A stretch of DNA of 64,000 nucleotides from Polaribacter litorisediminis (GCF_019968605.1 NZ_CP082966.1:2717501-2781500); one strand, 5' to 3'. Counted from the stretch's first letter, positions 37,328 through 46,738 are shown. Program-made: numbers and translations. Notes: generated by a model not told the origin, from the letters alone.

Positions 37328-38128
37328 ATGGAAGAATACATCGAAACATCAAAAGCCATATTATTTGAATATGTACCAAAAGTTATTACAGCAATACTAA
37401 TCCTTGTTGTTGGGCTATTTTTAATTAAATTAATTATTAAATCATCAAAAAAAATAATGGAAAAAAGAAGTGTAGATGTTACGCTTCAAAAATTTTTAGA
37501 AAATCTTGTAGGCTGGATTTTAAAAATTTTATTATTTATTACAGTGATCTCTCAATTAGGAGTTGCAACTACTTCCTTTGCTGCAATTATAGCTGCTGCA
37601 GGTTTAGCAATAGGTCTAGCACTGCAAGGTTCTTTAGGCAATTTTGCAGGTGGAGTTTTAATAATGATTTTTAAACCTTTTAAAATTGGTGATTTAGTTG
37701 AGGCTCAGGGTGAAATTGGAGTTGTTAAAGAAATTGAAATATTTACAACGAAACTTACTGGACTTTCTAATAAAGAAATTATTATACCGAATGGTTCACT
37801 ATCTAATGGTACTATCATTAATTATACCACAGAGGGTACAAGACGTGTAGATTTGGTAATTGGGGTTTCTTATGATGCAGATATTAAAAAGACCAAAGAG
37901 GTTTTAATGAATGTTTTAGCCTCCCATCCTAAAGTTTTAAAAAATCCTACACCAGGGGTTACCGTTTTGGAATTAGCCGATAGTTCTGTAAATTTTGCAG
38001 TTAGACCTTGGTGTCTGACAGCAGATTATTGGGACGTATATTTTCAAATTACAGAAAATACTAAACTGGCATTAGATGAAGCTGGAATTGAAATACCTTA
38101 TCCGCACAGAGTAAATATTAATAAGTAA
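37328..38128 (+). CDS. Small-conductance mechanosensitive channel (MscS family)
   Basis: Inner-membrane channel that opens under membrane tension to release solutes on osmotic downshock. Three membrane spans precede the pore helix (AAAGLAIGLALQGSLGNFAGG) and the beta domain (FKIGDLVEAQGEIGVVKEIE). The C-terminal alpha/beta part ends EIPYPHRVNI, typical of short MscS. It is 266 aa. A TATTTTTG sequence (37295-37302) could be its -7 element. It converges with tsaB, two bases apart. Confidence 0.93.
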   Translation: MEEYIETSKAILFEYVPKVITAILILVVGLFLIKLIIKSSKKIMEKRSVDVTLQKFLENLVGWILKILLFITVISQLGVATTSFAAIIAAAGLAIGLALQGSLGNFAGGVLIMIFKPFKIGDLVEAQGEIGVVKEIEIFTTKLTGLSNKEIIIPNGSLSNGTIINYTTEGTRRVDLVIGVSYDADIKKTKEVLMNVLASHPKVLKNPTPGVTVLELADSSVNFAVRPWCLTADYWDVYFQITENTKLALDEAGIEIPYPHRVNINK

Positions 38129-38130
38129 AA

Positions 38131-38817
38131 TTAAAAGGTAGGTTTCTTTTTCTTTTCAGGAATCACAACAAAATCTTTTAAATAAAAGGGTTCAAAGTAA
38201 GCGACATTTTCTATGTCGCTTTTTTTGTATTTGCGATAAGACAATACTGCCATTTCTTTTGCTGAAGGTAATTTATCATCTACAAAAACAGCATTTTTAT
38301 GTCTTATAATTCCTTTGCATTTTTGAGCACCATCTCCTAAAAAATAAACTTTATCTTTTTCTAAATACTCTAAAAAGGAATTTTCATCAATAATCTCTGC
38401 CCTAATATCCCTTAATTCTTCATGTTTATGATTGTAAACGGATGCATACACTTCCATTCTCCTAGCATCTATCATAGGCACTATACAACCACTATTTACG
38501 GATATCGAATGAGCGAGGGATGTTAACGTATCTATAGAAATTAAGGGCTTTTGCAGTGCAAAACATAATCCTTTTGCAGCAGAAACACCAATTCTGAGTC
38601 CTGTATAAGAACCAGGTCCCTTACTTACGGCAATAGCATCTATTTTATGTATTGGTAGGTTTGCTGCTTTTAAAATGTCCGTAATAAAAGAATGTAGTAC
38701 CTCTGCATGGGAATAATTCCCATTATTTAATTCTTTGATTTTTAAAATCTTCCCATTTTCTGCAATACTAACAGAGCAGTTTTTAGTAGATGTTTCTATA
38801 TTTAAAATAAAAGCCAA
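38131..38817 (-). CDS. tsaB: TsaB, tRNA threonylcarbamoyladenosine modification protein
   Basis: Partner of TsaD in making t6A37 on ANN-reading tRNAs. The ASKHA-fold protein starts AFILNIETSTKNCSVSIAE and has AVSKGPGSYTGLRIGVSAAK, the family signature. It is 228 aa. The start codon is TTG at 38817, supported by a TATCTTTG promoter element 17 bases upstream and by the conserved N-terminus. Confidence 0.93.
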   Translation of the reverse strand: MAFILNIETSTKNCSVSIAENGKILKIKELNNGNYSHAEVLHSFITDILKAANLPIHKIDAIAVSKGPGSYTGLRIGVSAAKGLCFALQKPLISIDTLTSLAHSISVNSGCIVPMIDARRMEVYASVYNHKHEELRDIRAEIIDENSFLEYLEKDKVYFLGDGAQKCKGIIRHKNAVFVDDKLPSAKEMAVLSYRKYKKSDIENVAYFEPFYLKDFVVIPEKKKKPTF

Positions 38818-38833
38818 GTCTATAAATTTTACA

Positions 38834-38841
38834 CAAAGATA
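38834..38841 (-). promoter_or_regulatory. Promoter -7 element of tsaB
   Basis: Minus strand TATCTTTG, 16 bases before the TTG start and downstream of the TolC-gene terminator. No -33 TTG at the usual distance. Confidence 0.45.
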
Positions 38842-38854
38842 CTTTAAAAAGAAA

Positions 38855-38876
38855 CCCTCACTAAAAATAGTGAGGG
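38855..38876 (-). terminator. Terminator of the TolC-like gene
   Basis: CCCTCACTA (38855-38863) and TAGTGAGGG (38868-38876) form a 9-bp stem with a 4-base loop; a T-rich run follows on the minus strand. It lies 25 bases past the stop. Confidence 0.85.
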
Positions 38877-38901
38877 CATATACTTGTTAATTTGTTAAAT
38901 T

Positions 38902-40272
38902 TTATTCTAAAATTAAGTCTCCGGCATAAAACTGTAACACTTTTGTCTTAAAAACATAATCATATTTTGACCGAATTAAAGAAGCTTGTGCATTTACAAG
39001 CCGTGTTCTAACCTGATCAAAATCAAACTGAGTCATTGCTCCAAAATTATAACGTTCTTGCGCATTTTTAAATGCTTCTTCCTGTGCATCCAAAGAAATT
39101 TTCGAGGCCTCAAAAGTTTTTAGAGCAGTTTTAACATCTAAAAACGATTGCTCTATAGTTTGTTTTAAGCTTAACTTTTCACTCTCTAATCTTGTTTCAA
39201 AAATTTCTTTATTTATAACAGATTGTGCTACTCTATTTCTAGTCTGAAAACGATTAAAAATAGGAATACTAACATTAAATCCTAGACCGTAACCAAAATT
39301 ATCCTCGAGCTGACTAAATAAATTAGAATTAGAAAAACCAGCAGGTAAATTTAAATTATATCCATAATTGGTGGATAATCCTGCAGACGCTGAAATCGAT
39401 GGTAATAAAGAAGCTTTGGCTATTTCAATGCTTAGTTCTGAATTTTCTATAGCTAATTGAGCTCTCGCAATTTCTGGCATTCTACTTACAGACTTTTCAT
39501 ATACGCTTGATGAATTATTATAGAATAAATTAACAGAAGGTCTACCCACATCGATACTTGCTACATCAAAATTTTCTGATGGAACTTGTAATAATTGAGA
39601 CAAATTTAAGAGCGCTAAGTCTAATGCATTCTCTTGCGTAATCACTGTTTGAAGATTTGTTGCTGCAGTAGATTCTGTATTTAATAAATCTCCTTTAGGA
39701 ATAACCCCAGATTCAAATCTACTTTTGGCTGCGATAATTTGTTTCTTGCTAATTTCATATTGAACTTGTGCGGCACTTAAGTTTTCTTTCGCAAACAAAA
39801 TATTCAAATACCCATTCACCACAAATAATGAAACATCATTTTCCATTTTTTTTAAGTCTAACAGACTAGATTCCACGCCTAACTGAGCCTGCTTAAAAAT
39901 ATTTGTATTTCTAAAACCGTTAAATACAGTAACACCAGAACTAACACCTACCGAACCTCCAAAGAAACTTGTGTTTACTCGATCTTGTGATACTGGGTCA
40001 AACCCCGTACCAAAATTTAGGTTACCTCCGGTATTCGCGTTTAAATTTGGTAAAAAGTTTCCTTTAGATATATCAACATCCTTTTTTGCTACCTCTACAC
40101 TGAGCCTATTTTGCTGTATAGAAATATTTCTTTTTAAGGCCTCGTCAACACATTCTTTAAGTGTCCATTTTTTTTGTGAAAATGTAGCTATAGAAACAAA
40201 GAAAGCTACTAATACTATAAGTTTAGTTTTCAAAACGTATTTATTTTTGGTTGATTTATGTTTATCTATCAT
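38902..40272 (-). CDS. TolC family outer-membrane efflux protein
   Basis: Outer-membrane channel component of a tripartite export system. A signal peptide (ending around ATFSQ) is followed by WTLKECVDEALKRNISIQQN, the typical opening of the TolC repeat, and two structural repeats rich in coiled-coil helices. It is 456 aa. No inner-membrane pump or adaptor gene is adjacent, so its partner lies elsewhere. Confidence 0.93.
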   Translation of the reverse strand: MIDKHKSTKNKYVLKTKLIVLVAFFVSIATFSQKKWTLKECVDEALKRNISIQQNRLSVEVAKKDVDISKGNFLPNLNANTGGNLNFGTGFDPVSQDRVNTSFFGGSVGVSSGVTVFNGFRNTNIFKQAQLGVESSLLDLKKMENDVSLFVVNGYLNILFAKENLSAAQVQYEISKKQIIAAKSRFESGVIPKGDLLNTESTAATNLQTVITQENALDLALLNLSQLLQVPSENFDVASIDVGRPSVNLFYNNSSSVYEKSVSRMPEIARAQLAIENSELSIEIAKASLLPSISASAGLSTNYGYNLNLPAGFSNSNLFSQLEDNFGYGLGFNVSIPIFNRFQTRNRVAQSVINKEIFETRLESEKLSLKQTIEQSFLDVKTALKTFEASKISLDAQEEAFKNAQERYNFGAMTQFDFDQVRTRLVNAQASLIRSKYDYVFKTKVLQFYAGDLILE

Positions 40273-40356
40273 AATTAAGAAGCAAAACTTTCTATATTAT
40301 GTTAGTAAGACGACGGAAAGTAAATAATGTTACATGAATTTACTCCTATAAAAATG

Positions 40357-40581
40357 TTAATTTTTTATTTGATTTTTTCTATACCGATATAAAGTAAAAA
40401 ATAAAACTCCAACCAACAAATAAGGAAATACCATTAAATAAGAAATTCCGTTATTAACACCCTCTGCCATATCAACATCGCCATTTTCTACTACTGCCTT
40501 ACACATGGCACATTGCGCATACGATGATATCGTTGAAAAAATCATCAAAAAGAGAAAATTTAAAAATATTTTTTTACACAT
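40357..40581 (-). CDS. Small exported CxxC membrane protein of the oxidase cluster
   Basis: A 74-aa protein: signal-like N-terminus ending SYAQ, then CAMC (24-27), a short polar part and one membrane span (about 47-65). Unknown function. It is the last gene of the minus-strand oxidase cluster and overlaps the DUF420 gene by 8 bases. Its CxxC and position beside SCO make a copper or thiol role in oxidase assembly plausible, but this is inference. Confidence 0.75.
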   Translation of the reverse strand: MCKKIFLNFLFLMIFSTISSYAQCAMCKAVVENGDVDMAEGVNNGISYLMVFPYLLVGVLFFTLYRYRKNQIKN

Positions 40582-41113
40582 AATAAGGAGAAATCATTAA
40601 ATACACAACAACACCCGTTATTGCGACATACAACCAAATTGGAAAAGTTTTTTTTGCTATTTTTTTATGTGCTTCAAAATCGCCTAATTTAGCTTTCATA
40701 TAGGTTAAAAGCACTAAAGGAATTACTATGATGGATAAAATTATATGCGTAATCAAAATAAAATAATACATATATTTTATAGCGCCTTCTCCACCAAACT
40801 TTGTAGAGTCTGAAGTCATATGATACGCAATGTACATCAATAAAAAAACAAGAGAACAAATAATTGCGAAGGTGTTTAATTGTTCGTGTAACTTTTTATT
40901 TCCATTTTTTATGGCAATGACAGCAGCGATTAATACCATAGCGGTTAAACCATTTATAGAAGCATAAATTGGAGGTAAAAAGGTAAGAGGTTCTACATCA
41001 AAACCTAACGCTCTTAAATTAACCCCAAATAATATGGCGACCGCAATAGGAATAATAATAGATAACGCAGTAATTATCTTTTTATATTTTTTTTCTTGTG
41101 CTAGTTTATTCAT
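40574..41113 (-). CDS. DUF420 membrane protein
   Basis: A 179-aa protein with five predicted spans and scattered membrane histidines (YIAYHMTSD, ITHIILSI, EAHKKIAKKTFPIWLYVAITG). It matches DUF420, often found beside cytochrome oxidase and SCO genes and possibly involved in oxidase assembly. It overlaps the SCO gene by 8 bases and the downstream small gene by 8 bases. Confidence 0.88.
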   Translation of the reverse strand: MNKLAQEKKYKKIITALSIIIPIAVAILFGVNLRALGFDVEPLTFLPPIYASINGLTAMVLIAAVIAIKNGNKKLHEQLNTFAIICSLVFLLMYIAYHMTSDSTKFGGEGAIKYMYYFILITHIILSIIVIPLVLLTYMKAKLGDFEAHKKIAKKTFPIWLYVAITGVVVYLMISPYYV

Positions 41114-41750
41114 TTAATAATAATTTAATATCCTCTTTTAATTCTTTAATCTGATCTGGAAAAGATTGTTCTTCTAAAGCTCTATAATACATAATCGGAT
41201 TGCCAAACTCATCTTTTCTAGAACGTATATAGCCATTTTTATCAACCAAAGCAAATAAGCCTGAATGCTCAAAACCTCCGTGGTCTTCCTCTCCTTTACC
41301 AACATATAGCTTAAACCCTTTATTCGACAGATCGTATACAATGTCTTTGGATTTCCCTGTTAATAAATGCCAATTTTTATGAGTGATTCCCATATTTTTA
41401 GCATATTGCCGCAAAACTTCTGGAGTATCAATTTCTGGAGTAATAGAAATAGATGCAATTCCGAATTCTGGATTTCCAAAAAAAGCATCCTGAATAGTCA
41501 GCATTTTTTGATTCATGATCGGACAAATGGATGGACAAGTAGAAAAGAAAAATTCTACTACAAATACTTTACCCTCGTACGTTTTATTGGTTATTGTTTT
41601 TCCTTCTTGATTTATAAATTCAAAAGCAGGAACTTTATCAAATTTCACTAAGCTCGAGTCTTGAAAATAACTGACTACTTTTGGAACGGTATAAATACCA
41701 AACAATAATATAATAAATGAAATGCCTATATAAGAATTCTTTTTTTTCAT
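41106..41750 (-). CDS. SCO1/SenC family copper chaperone
   Basis: Thioredoxin-fold protein that delivers copper to the CuA site of cytochrome oxidase. An N-terminal membrane anchor (about 7-22) is followed by the copper-binding FFFSTCPSICPIMN with Cys72 and Cys76; the third ligand is probably the His in GGFEHSG. It is 214 aa. It overlaps neighbours on both sides, within the oxidase operon. Confidence 0.94.
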   Translation of the reverse strand: MKKKNSYIGISFIILLFGIYTVPKVVSYFQDSSLVKFDKVPAFEFINQEGKTITNKTYEGKVFVVEFFFSTCPSICPIMNQKMLTIQDAFFGNPEFGIASISITPEIDTPEVLRQYAKNMGITHKNWHLLTGKSKDIVYDLSNKGFKLYVGKGEEDHGGFEHSGLFALVDKNGYIRSRKDEFGNPIMYYRALEEQSFPDQIKELKEDIKLLLNE

Positions 41751-42418
41751 GAACCTACTTCTTTTCTATCTGCTTTGTTCTTATTTCTTACTTTAAAGGC
41801 GGCGTAATATTCGTAGAACAACACCTTTACATCATCTTGTAATTTGCTGTTCAGTTCAGCAACAGAATTCATATTGTACCCGTATAATTTACCATCTTTG
41901 GTATCTTCATCATTTAATCTTCCTCTTAAGTTTACAGCTTTATCTACTAAAAATGCTTTTGTCGAGGATAAATTTACAAGAGATTCGTTTACCGAGAAAG
42001 CCTTGTAAAAGGCTTCAATCTCCTCCGGAGAACTAGCAACAAACACCCATTTCTGCATATCTGTAAAAGTTCCTATTTCTTCTTTCAGTTGTTCTACTTG
42101 TCGTTGAGATCCTGTGGGGTAGATTGCTAAAATTTGAAACTTTTTATAATCTAAAAATTTTTTATAAATTTTTTCATTCAAATTTAAAAGTCCTGTTTTA
42201 TTGGTATTTACATCTTCCCCTAGAAAACAAACAATAGAGACATGATCTTTTAATTCTGCTGAATTACTTGCATCAATTTCAGAAATATCAATAATATTTT
42301 CTGTAACAATAGGCAATTTTTTAAAGTTGTTCTCTCCGGTAGATAAAATTAGAAAACAAATTAAAGGAAATATAAAAAGTAAAAATAATACGACTCTTTT
42401 TTTTGTAAATATATTCAT
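41747..42418 (-). CDS. Membrane-anchored protein, possibly thioredoxin-fold, of the oxidase cluster
   Basis: A 223-aa protein with an N-terminal membrane segment (about 9-26). The rest (SIVCFLGEDVN, FQILAIYPTGSQRQVEQLKE, KAFLVDKAVNLRGRL) reads like a thioredoxin/SCO fold, but it lacks the CxxxC pair. It overlaps the SCO gene by 4 bases. I infer a partner or degenerate paralogue of SCO; the fold call is tentative. Confidence 0.7.
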   Translation of the reverse strand: MNIFTKKRVVLFLLFIFPLICFLILSTGENNFKKLPIVTENIIDISEIDASNSAELKDHVSIVCFLGEDVNTNKTGLLNLNEKIYKKFLDYKKFQILAIYPTGSQRQVEQLKEEIGTFTDMQKWVFVASSPEEIEAFYKAFSVNESLVNLSSTKAFLVDKAVNLRGRLNDEDTKDGKLYGYNMNSVAELNSKLQDDVKVLFYEYYAAFKVRNKNKADRKEVGS

Positions 42419-42461
42419 GAATCTAAAATTAATTTAGTGTACAAATAAAATTTAAGTATAT

Positions 42462-42490
42462 AAAAAAAGGTGGTTAAAACCACCTTTTTA
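42462..42490. terminator. Terminator-like hairpin after the subunit IV gene
   Basis: AAGGTGGTT (42467-42475) and AACCACCTT (42478-42486) form a 9-bp stem flanked by A-run and T-run. It lies between subunit IV and the downstream minus-strand genes, so it may attenuate read-through into the assembly genes. Confidence 0.8.
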
Positions 42491-42498
42491 TTTTTTAA

Positions 42499-42837
42499 TT
42501 ACCATTTTACGAGTGGCGATAATGTTTCATATAAATAGCCTCCTTCTATTAAAAGTAAGGTTACAAGATAACAGATCAAAAAGACCGACGTCCAAACAAC
42601 AGCTCGTCGAAACCATTTCTTTTCCTCATCCATGTGCATGAATGCCCATGTTATTCCGTATGCTTTTGCTAACGTTAAGATGATAAATATCCAGTTTAAC
42701 GGACTTGTTCCTAAAAAATTAGTAAGATGCAATACATCAGGCTTTATAATACCTAGAGCTACTTCTACAATTGTTATTGCTGATAAAATCCAAAATACAT
42801 TCCAGATTTTCTTTGTATGCGATTGTGCGTGTGCCAT
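42499..42837 (-). CDS. Cytochrome c oxidase subunit IV family protein
   Basis: A 112-aa membrane protein with three spans (WNVFWILSAITIVEVALGII, NWIFIILTLAKAYGITWAFM, VFLICYLVTLLLI). It matches the prokaryotic subunit IV / caa3 small subunit, which helps assemble the oxidase. It lies directly downstream of the two subunit III genes. Confidence 0.88.
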   Translation of the reverse strand: MAHAQSHTKKIWNVFWILSAITIVEVALGIIKPDVLHLTNFLGTSPLNWIFIILTLAKAYGITWAFMHMDEEKKWFRRAVVWTSVFLICYLVTLLLIEGGYLYETLSPLVKW

Positions 42838-42859
42838 TTTTTTAAAACAATTTTACAAA

Positions 42860-43843
42860 TTAAACTAAATAGAAGAAAGTAAATACAAATACCCAAACTA
42901 AATCTACAAAGTGCCAATATAAACCTACTTTTTCTACCATTTCATAATGACCTCTTTTTTCATAAGTTCCAAGAAGTACATTAAAGAAAATAATAATATT
43001 GATAGCAATACCTGATACAACGTGAAAACCGTGAAAACCTGTAATAAAGAAAAAGAAATCTGCAAAAATAGTATTTCCGTATTCGTTAACTTTTAAATTA
43101 GCACCTTCCACAACCATTTTACCCTTCGATAATTCAGCTAGACCTTTTTCTCTAGAGAGTATAATTTTCTGTTTTTCTTCTAAATTAATCTGTTCGCTTC
43201 TAATTTTAATGGATGGATCTGCTTTATAAGAAGCTAACACTTGAGCCACAGAATATTCTGGTACCGTTTCCGAACCGCTTTCAAACCAAAGACCATTTTT
43301 TCTAGTATGTTGCACTTTAGCATCCATTCTATCGCCGACTACAAAGTCTGATAACGCTATTTGTTCACCATCTTTTACAAATTGCAACACTTTACCTTCT
43401 GTAGTTTTCACTGCTCCATAAGAGCCATTGATAAACGTGTTCCATTCCCAAGCTTGAGAACCCACAAAGATTAAACCTCCAATAATAGTGGCAAACATAT
43501 ACCAAGCTACTTTATTTTTTTTCATTTGATGACCTGCATCTACTGCCAAAACCATAGTTACGGAAGAAAATATAAGTACAAACGTCATAAAAGCAACATA
43601 ATACATAGGATAAACTCCATGTATAAAAGGGATATGTGTAAAAACCTCATCTGCAATTGGCCATGAATCGATAAACTTAAAACGAGTTAAACCATAGGCA
43701 GCTAAAAAAGCCGAGAAAGTTAATGCATCCGATAGGATGAAAAACCACATCATCATTTTACCATAACTGGCATTAAACGGTCTTACCCCTCCACCATTCC
43801 AAGTGTTCTTTCCGTCTGAAGGTATAGCAATATTTGCTTCCAT
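42860..43843 (-). CDS. Cytochrome c oxidase subunit III (long form)
   Basis: Heme-copper oxidase subunit III. Predicted spans include SYGKMMMWFFILSDALTFSA near the start and FFITGFHGFHVVSGIAINI and YWHFVDLVWVFVFTFFYLV near the end, which carry the family signatures. It is 327 aa because of a hydrophilic insert of about 115 residues (about 140-255) between spans, a form I associate with Bacteroidota. It is a paralogue of the next gene upstream. Confidence 0.93.
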   Translation of the reverse strand: MEANIAIPSDGKNTWNGGGVRPFNASYGKMMMWFFILSDALTFSAFLAAYGLTRFKFIDSWPIADEVFTHIPFIHGVYPMYYVAFMTFVLIFSSVTMVLAVDAGHQMKKNKVAWYMFATIIGGLIFVGSQAWEWNTFINGSYGAVKTTEGKVLQFVKDGEQIALSDFVVGDRMDAKVQHTRKNGLWFESGSETVPEYSVAQVLASYKADPSIKIRSEQINLEEKQKIILSREKGLAELSKGKMVVEGANLKVNEYGNTIFADFFFFITGFHGFHVVSGIAINIIIFFNVLLGTYEKRGHYEMVEKVGLYWHFVDLVWVFVFTFFYLV

Positions 43844-43894
43844 AAATAATTTTTAATTAAGTCTTATAAGTTTGTCAAAATTAAACATTTTTCA

Positions 43895-44482
43895 TCATCT
43901 AATAAAATAGAAAAAGAAAAATAGATAAATCCATAATAAATCTACGAAATGCCAAAATATTGCACCTAGTTCAAAACCAAGCATATCATCTGATTTATAC
44001 TTGTATTTAAAATGATTATAAATAACAATAAGAAGTACAATAATACCCGCAATCAAGTGAATAACATGCATAAAAGTAATGCCTATTATAAATGATGTAG
44101 ATACTGTACTCTCTGGTCCTGTAAAAAATAACCCTACACTTTTAAGTTGATTGAACCCAACATATTGTTGCCAGACGAAACCAATTCCTAAAAGAAATGT
44201 AATAATTAATAAAAATAATGATGCGTTTCTATTCTCTTTTTTTAAAAATCGTTGAGATAAAAGTAATGTAATACTACTTGCAACAATCAAAAATGTACTT
44301 ACGGTAAATGCTGATGGTAAATCAAAAGCTACCCAATCGTCACGCTTCATACTAATAACATACGCACTTGTTAAGCCTGCAAAAAACATGACCATGCTAA
44401 TCATCGAAATCCATAACATGGGTTTTGCTGATTTCTTTTTAGCTATTTTGTACTCCTCTTCTAAAGTTTGTTCTATTATCAT
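43895..44482 (-). CDS. Cytochrome c oxidase subunit III (short form)
   Basis: A 195-aa protein with five spans. FIIGITFMHVIHLIAGIIVL and FWHFVDLLWIYLFFFFYFI match subunit III C-terminal helices. It precedes the long paralogue and follows cyoE by two bases. The two subunit III proteins probably serve one caa3/aa3-type oxidase whose catalytic subunit genes are outside this window. Confidence 0.9.
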   Translation of the reverse strand: MIIEQTLEEEYKIAKKKSAKPMLWISMISMVMFFAGLTSAYVISMKRDDWVAFDLPSAFTVSTFLIVASSITLLLSQRFLKKENRNASLFLLIITFLLGIGFVWQQYVGFNQLKSVGLFFTGPESTVSTSFIIGITFMHVIHLIAGIIVLLIVIYNHFKYKYKSDDMLGFELGAIFWHFVDLLWIYLFFFFYFIR

Positions 44483-44484
44483 TT

Positions 44485-45387
44485 TTAATGTAAAAATTTA
44501 TCAACTACATATACAATTTGTACCACGGTAATATACAAAACACTCGATAACATTAGCTTTCTTGCATCTATATTCTCTTCAGATTTATGCAACTGAATGG
44601 CATAATACAACATCACAAAACCCAACAGCGCAATAATAACTGCCGTTAACGGATAAATATAAAATGCTCCAGACACTTTTAAAACAGGTGCTATCGAAAC
44701 TAAAATCATGATAACCGTGTAAAATATAATTTGCTTTACCGCTCCTTTATCCTTTTTATTCATTGGCAACATACTAAACCCTGCCTTGTTGTATTCTTCG
44801 AATTGTAACCAACCAATTGCCCAAAAATGCGGGAATTGCCAAAAAAACTGAATCATAAATAAAAAACCTGCTTCGATACCAAAATGATCTGTTGCCGCGA
44901 CCCAACCTAACATAAACGGAATTGCTCCAGGAATTGCCCCAACAAAAACCGTTAAAGGTGTGACTGCTTTTAACGGTGTATACACCGATGTATATAAAAA
45001 TATGGAAATTGCTCCAAATAAAGCTGTTTTAGGATTGATGCTGTACAATATAGAAAGCCCTGAAATTGTAAAGAATATCGCAATAAACATCGCCAAATTA
45101 ACAGACATCCTTCCTGTTGGTAAAGGTCTATTTTTTGTGCGTTTCATTAATGCATCTGTATCTTTTTCTATAATTTGATTAAATGCGTTCGAGGCACCAA
45201 CCATTAAAAAACCGCCAATTGCTAATAAGATAAGTGTTGTATAATTAACAAAATCGATGGCTAATAAATAACCAGCAACGGAAGAAAAAACGACACTTAA
45301 AGACAGGCCAACTTTAGTAAGTTGTTTTAAGTCGGATAAAAGTGTATTCATTGATGTTTTGTTCTCTAAAATTACTGTTGAATTCAT
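44485..45387 (-). CDS. cyoE: Protoheme IX farnesyltransferase (heme O synthase)
   Basis: UbiA-type prenyltransferase that converts heme B to heme O for cytochrome oxidase. About eight or nine spans; the substrate motif NAFNQIIEKDTDALMKRTKN and GAIPGAIPFMLGW are diagnostic. I place the start at ATG 45387 (about 300 aa): the longer frame from 45408 would begin with a TTG that overlaps the promoter element at 45406-45413. First gene of the oxidase operon. Confidence 0.94.
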   Translation of the reverse strand: MNSTVILENKTSMNTLLSDLKQLTKVGLSLSVVFSSVAGYLLAIDFVNYTTLILLAIGGFLMVGASNAFNQIIEKDTDALMKRTKNRPLPTGRMSVNLAMFIAIFFTISGLSILYSINPKTALFGAISIFLYTSVYTPLKAVTPLTVFVGAIPGAIPFMLGWVAATDHFGIEAGFLFMIQFFWQFPHFWAIGWLQFEEYNKAGFSMLPMNKKDKGAVKQIIFYTVIMILVSIAPVLKVSGAFYIYPLTAVIIALLGFVMLYYAIQLHKSEENIDARKLMLSSVLYITVVQIVYVVDKFLH

Positions 45388-45405
45388 ATCTCCACTAATG
45401 ATGCG

Positions 45406-45413
45406 CAAAGATA
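45406..45413 (-). promoter_or_regulatory. Promoter -7 element of the oxidase operon
   Basis: Minus strand TATCTTTG, 18 bases before the cyoE ATG at 45387. It fixes the start by overlapping the alternative TTG. No clear TTG at -33. Confidence 0.5.
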
Positions 45414-45613
45414 TTTGATAATTATCAATTTACCATATATTTATAGCCTTTTGTTCGTTAAAATACTCAAAAAACCAATTATAACAAGCGTATAGAAATT
45501 ATCATGAAAAAGAAAAAATATGGCCTATTTAAAAACCAGAACTAAAGATGAGCATTGATTTTAAATACAACATAGACATACAAATTATTTTTTAGAATAA
45601 AAGTTTAAAAATA

Positions 45614-46177
45614 TCATTTATTTTGAATTCTGAATTTAGTTAACAAATTATTCTTTGGATTTAAGAAATTAGTAGTTCGGTTCAAAATATAGACACTATC
45701 TAAATGATTTTCCTTTTCACTTTTATGGGTTCTATTTAAGAAAAGAGAATCTTTCTTATAAAAATAAGTCCCTTTTTTTACACAATTGTAATTGGAAAAT
45801 GCTGTTATAAATTCGAACGTAGTATCTTCAAATAATTTAATTTCATAAAACTTACCATCTTTTTTTTCAGATTTAAAAACCTGAACTTCATTTTTAAACA
45901 AACTCTTTTCATGAAATTTTAACCCGAACAATAAGCAAAAAGTAAAAACTCCTGCTATAATTATAGGCCTAAAATTAAACAATTCTTTTCTTAGAGAAAT
46001 TCCGTATAAATTATTAAAAACCACAACTATAAAAGCAATTACAAATATAATGGTAAGCCCAGCAATCAATAGTAAATCTTTATCACCAAAACAATAATCA
46101 TCAAAATGAAATAATCTATAAAAAGGTATTATTGCTAGTGCTATAAGTAAAAAATATCTTTTTCTTAACTTCTTCAT
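45614..46177 (-). CDS. Hypothetical membrane protein
   Basis: A 187-aa protein I do not recognise. Three predicted membrane segments (about 9-20, 36-56, 70-87) are followed by a basic/aromatic soluble part (about 90-187, GKFYEIKLFEDTTFEFITAF, KKGTYFYKKDSLFL) that may fold outside the membrane. Its start overlaps the MOSC gene end by 4 bases, so they are probably co-transcribed. Confidence 0.75.
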   Translation of the reverse strand: MKKLRKRYFLLIALAIIPFYRLFHFDDYCFGDKDLLLIAGLTIIFVIAFIVVVFNNLYGISLRKELFNFRPIIIAGVFTFCLLFGLKFHEKSLFKNEVQVFKSEKKDGKFYEIKLFEDTTFEFITAFSNYNCVKKGTYFYKKDSLFLNRTHKSEKENHLDSVYILNRTTNFLNPKNNLLTKFRIQNK

Positions 46178-46734
46178 AACAACCCTTTTTCTTTTTTTCT
46201 ACGGACTAATAAATTTGCAATTGTTGGATTTTCAGGACAACTTTTAATTTGATTAAACTCATCGCCTACCTTTACAAGACCTGTTTTTATCACTTTAAAA
46301 TAAACTCCACACATCGTTGTGTTCCAAAATTGTTTTACGATGTTCATATTTTTAAAACGAATTCCTAATTTATGACAAGGACTTCTTTGCAATGTTGCTT
46401 CTAAAATAGTTTCTCCAACTTTAAAAGTATCACCTACATGAATATTTGTTTCATCGATATCATCAACCGTAAGATTTTCTCCAAACATCCCCAACTGCCA
46501 ATCTAAATTAGGGTATAAAGGTTTCCAAAAATCATAATATTTTAAAGAATAAGCATATACTGCCTGCTGAATTCCTCCGTGATATTTTCTATCCGAAATC
46601 TCATCGCCTTTTACCTCTTCGAGATCTAAAAAAATAGGTTTATCTGTTGGATACTTATAAATACCTGTAATTATTTTTTCACCGTTCCAAACAACTTCTT
46701 TGCGTTCGCCAATATTTGTAGAAACAATTTTCAT
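46174..46734 (-). CDS. MOSC domain protein (YiiM-like)
   Basis: MOSC proteins handle molybdenum cofactor sulfur or act with Moco enzymes in reducing N-hydroxylated compounds. The DRKYHGGIQQAVYAYS motif and the conserved Cys in QRSPCHKLGIRFKN are present; GMFGENLTVDD is typical of the YiiM group. It is 186 aa. No molybdoenzyme gene is adjacent. Confidence 0.92.
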   Translation of the reverse strand: MKIVSTNIGERKEVVWNGEKIITGIYKYPTDKPIFLDLEEVKGDEISDRKYHGGIQQAVYAYSLKYYDFWKPLYPNLDWQLGMFGENLTVDDIDETNIHVGDTFKVGETILEATLQRSPCHKLGIRFKNMNIVKQFWNTTMCGVYFKVIKTGLVKVGDEFNQIKSCPENPTIANLLVRRKKEKGLL

Positions 46735-46738
46735 TGCA

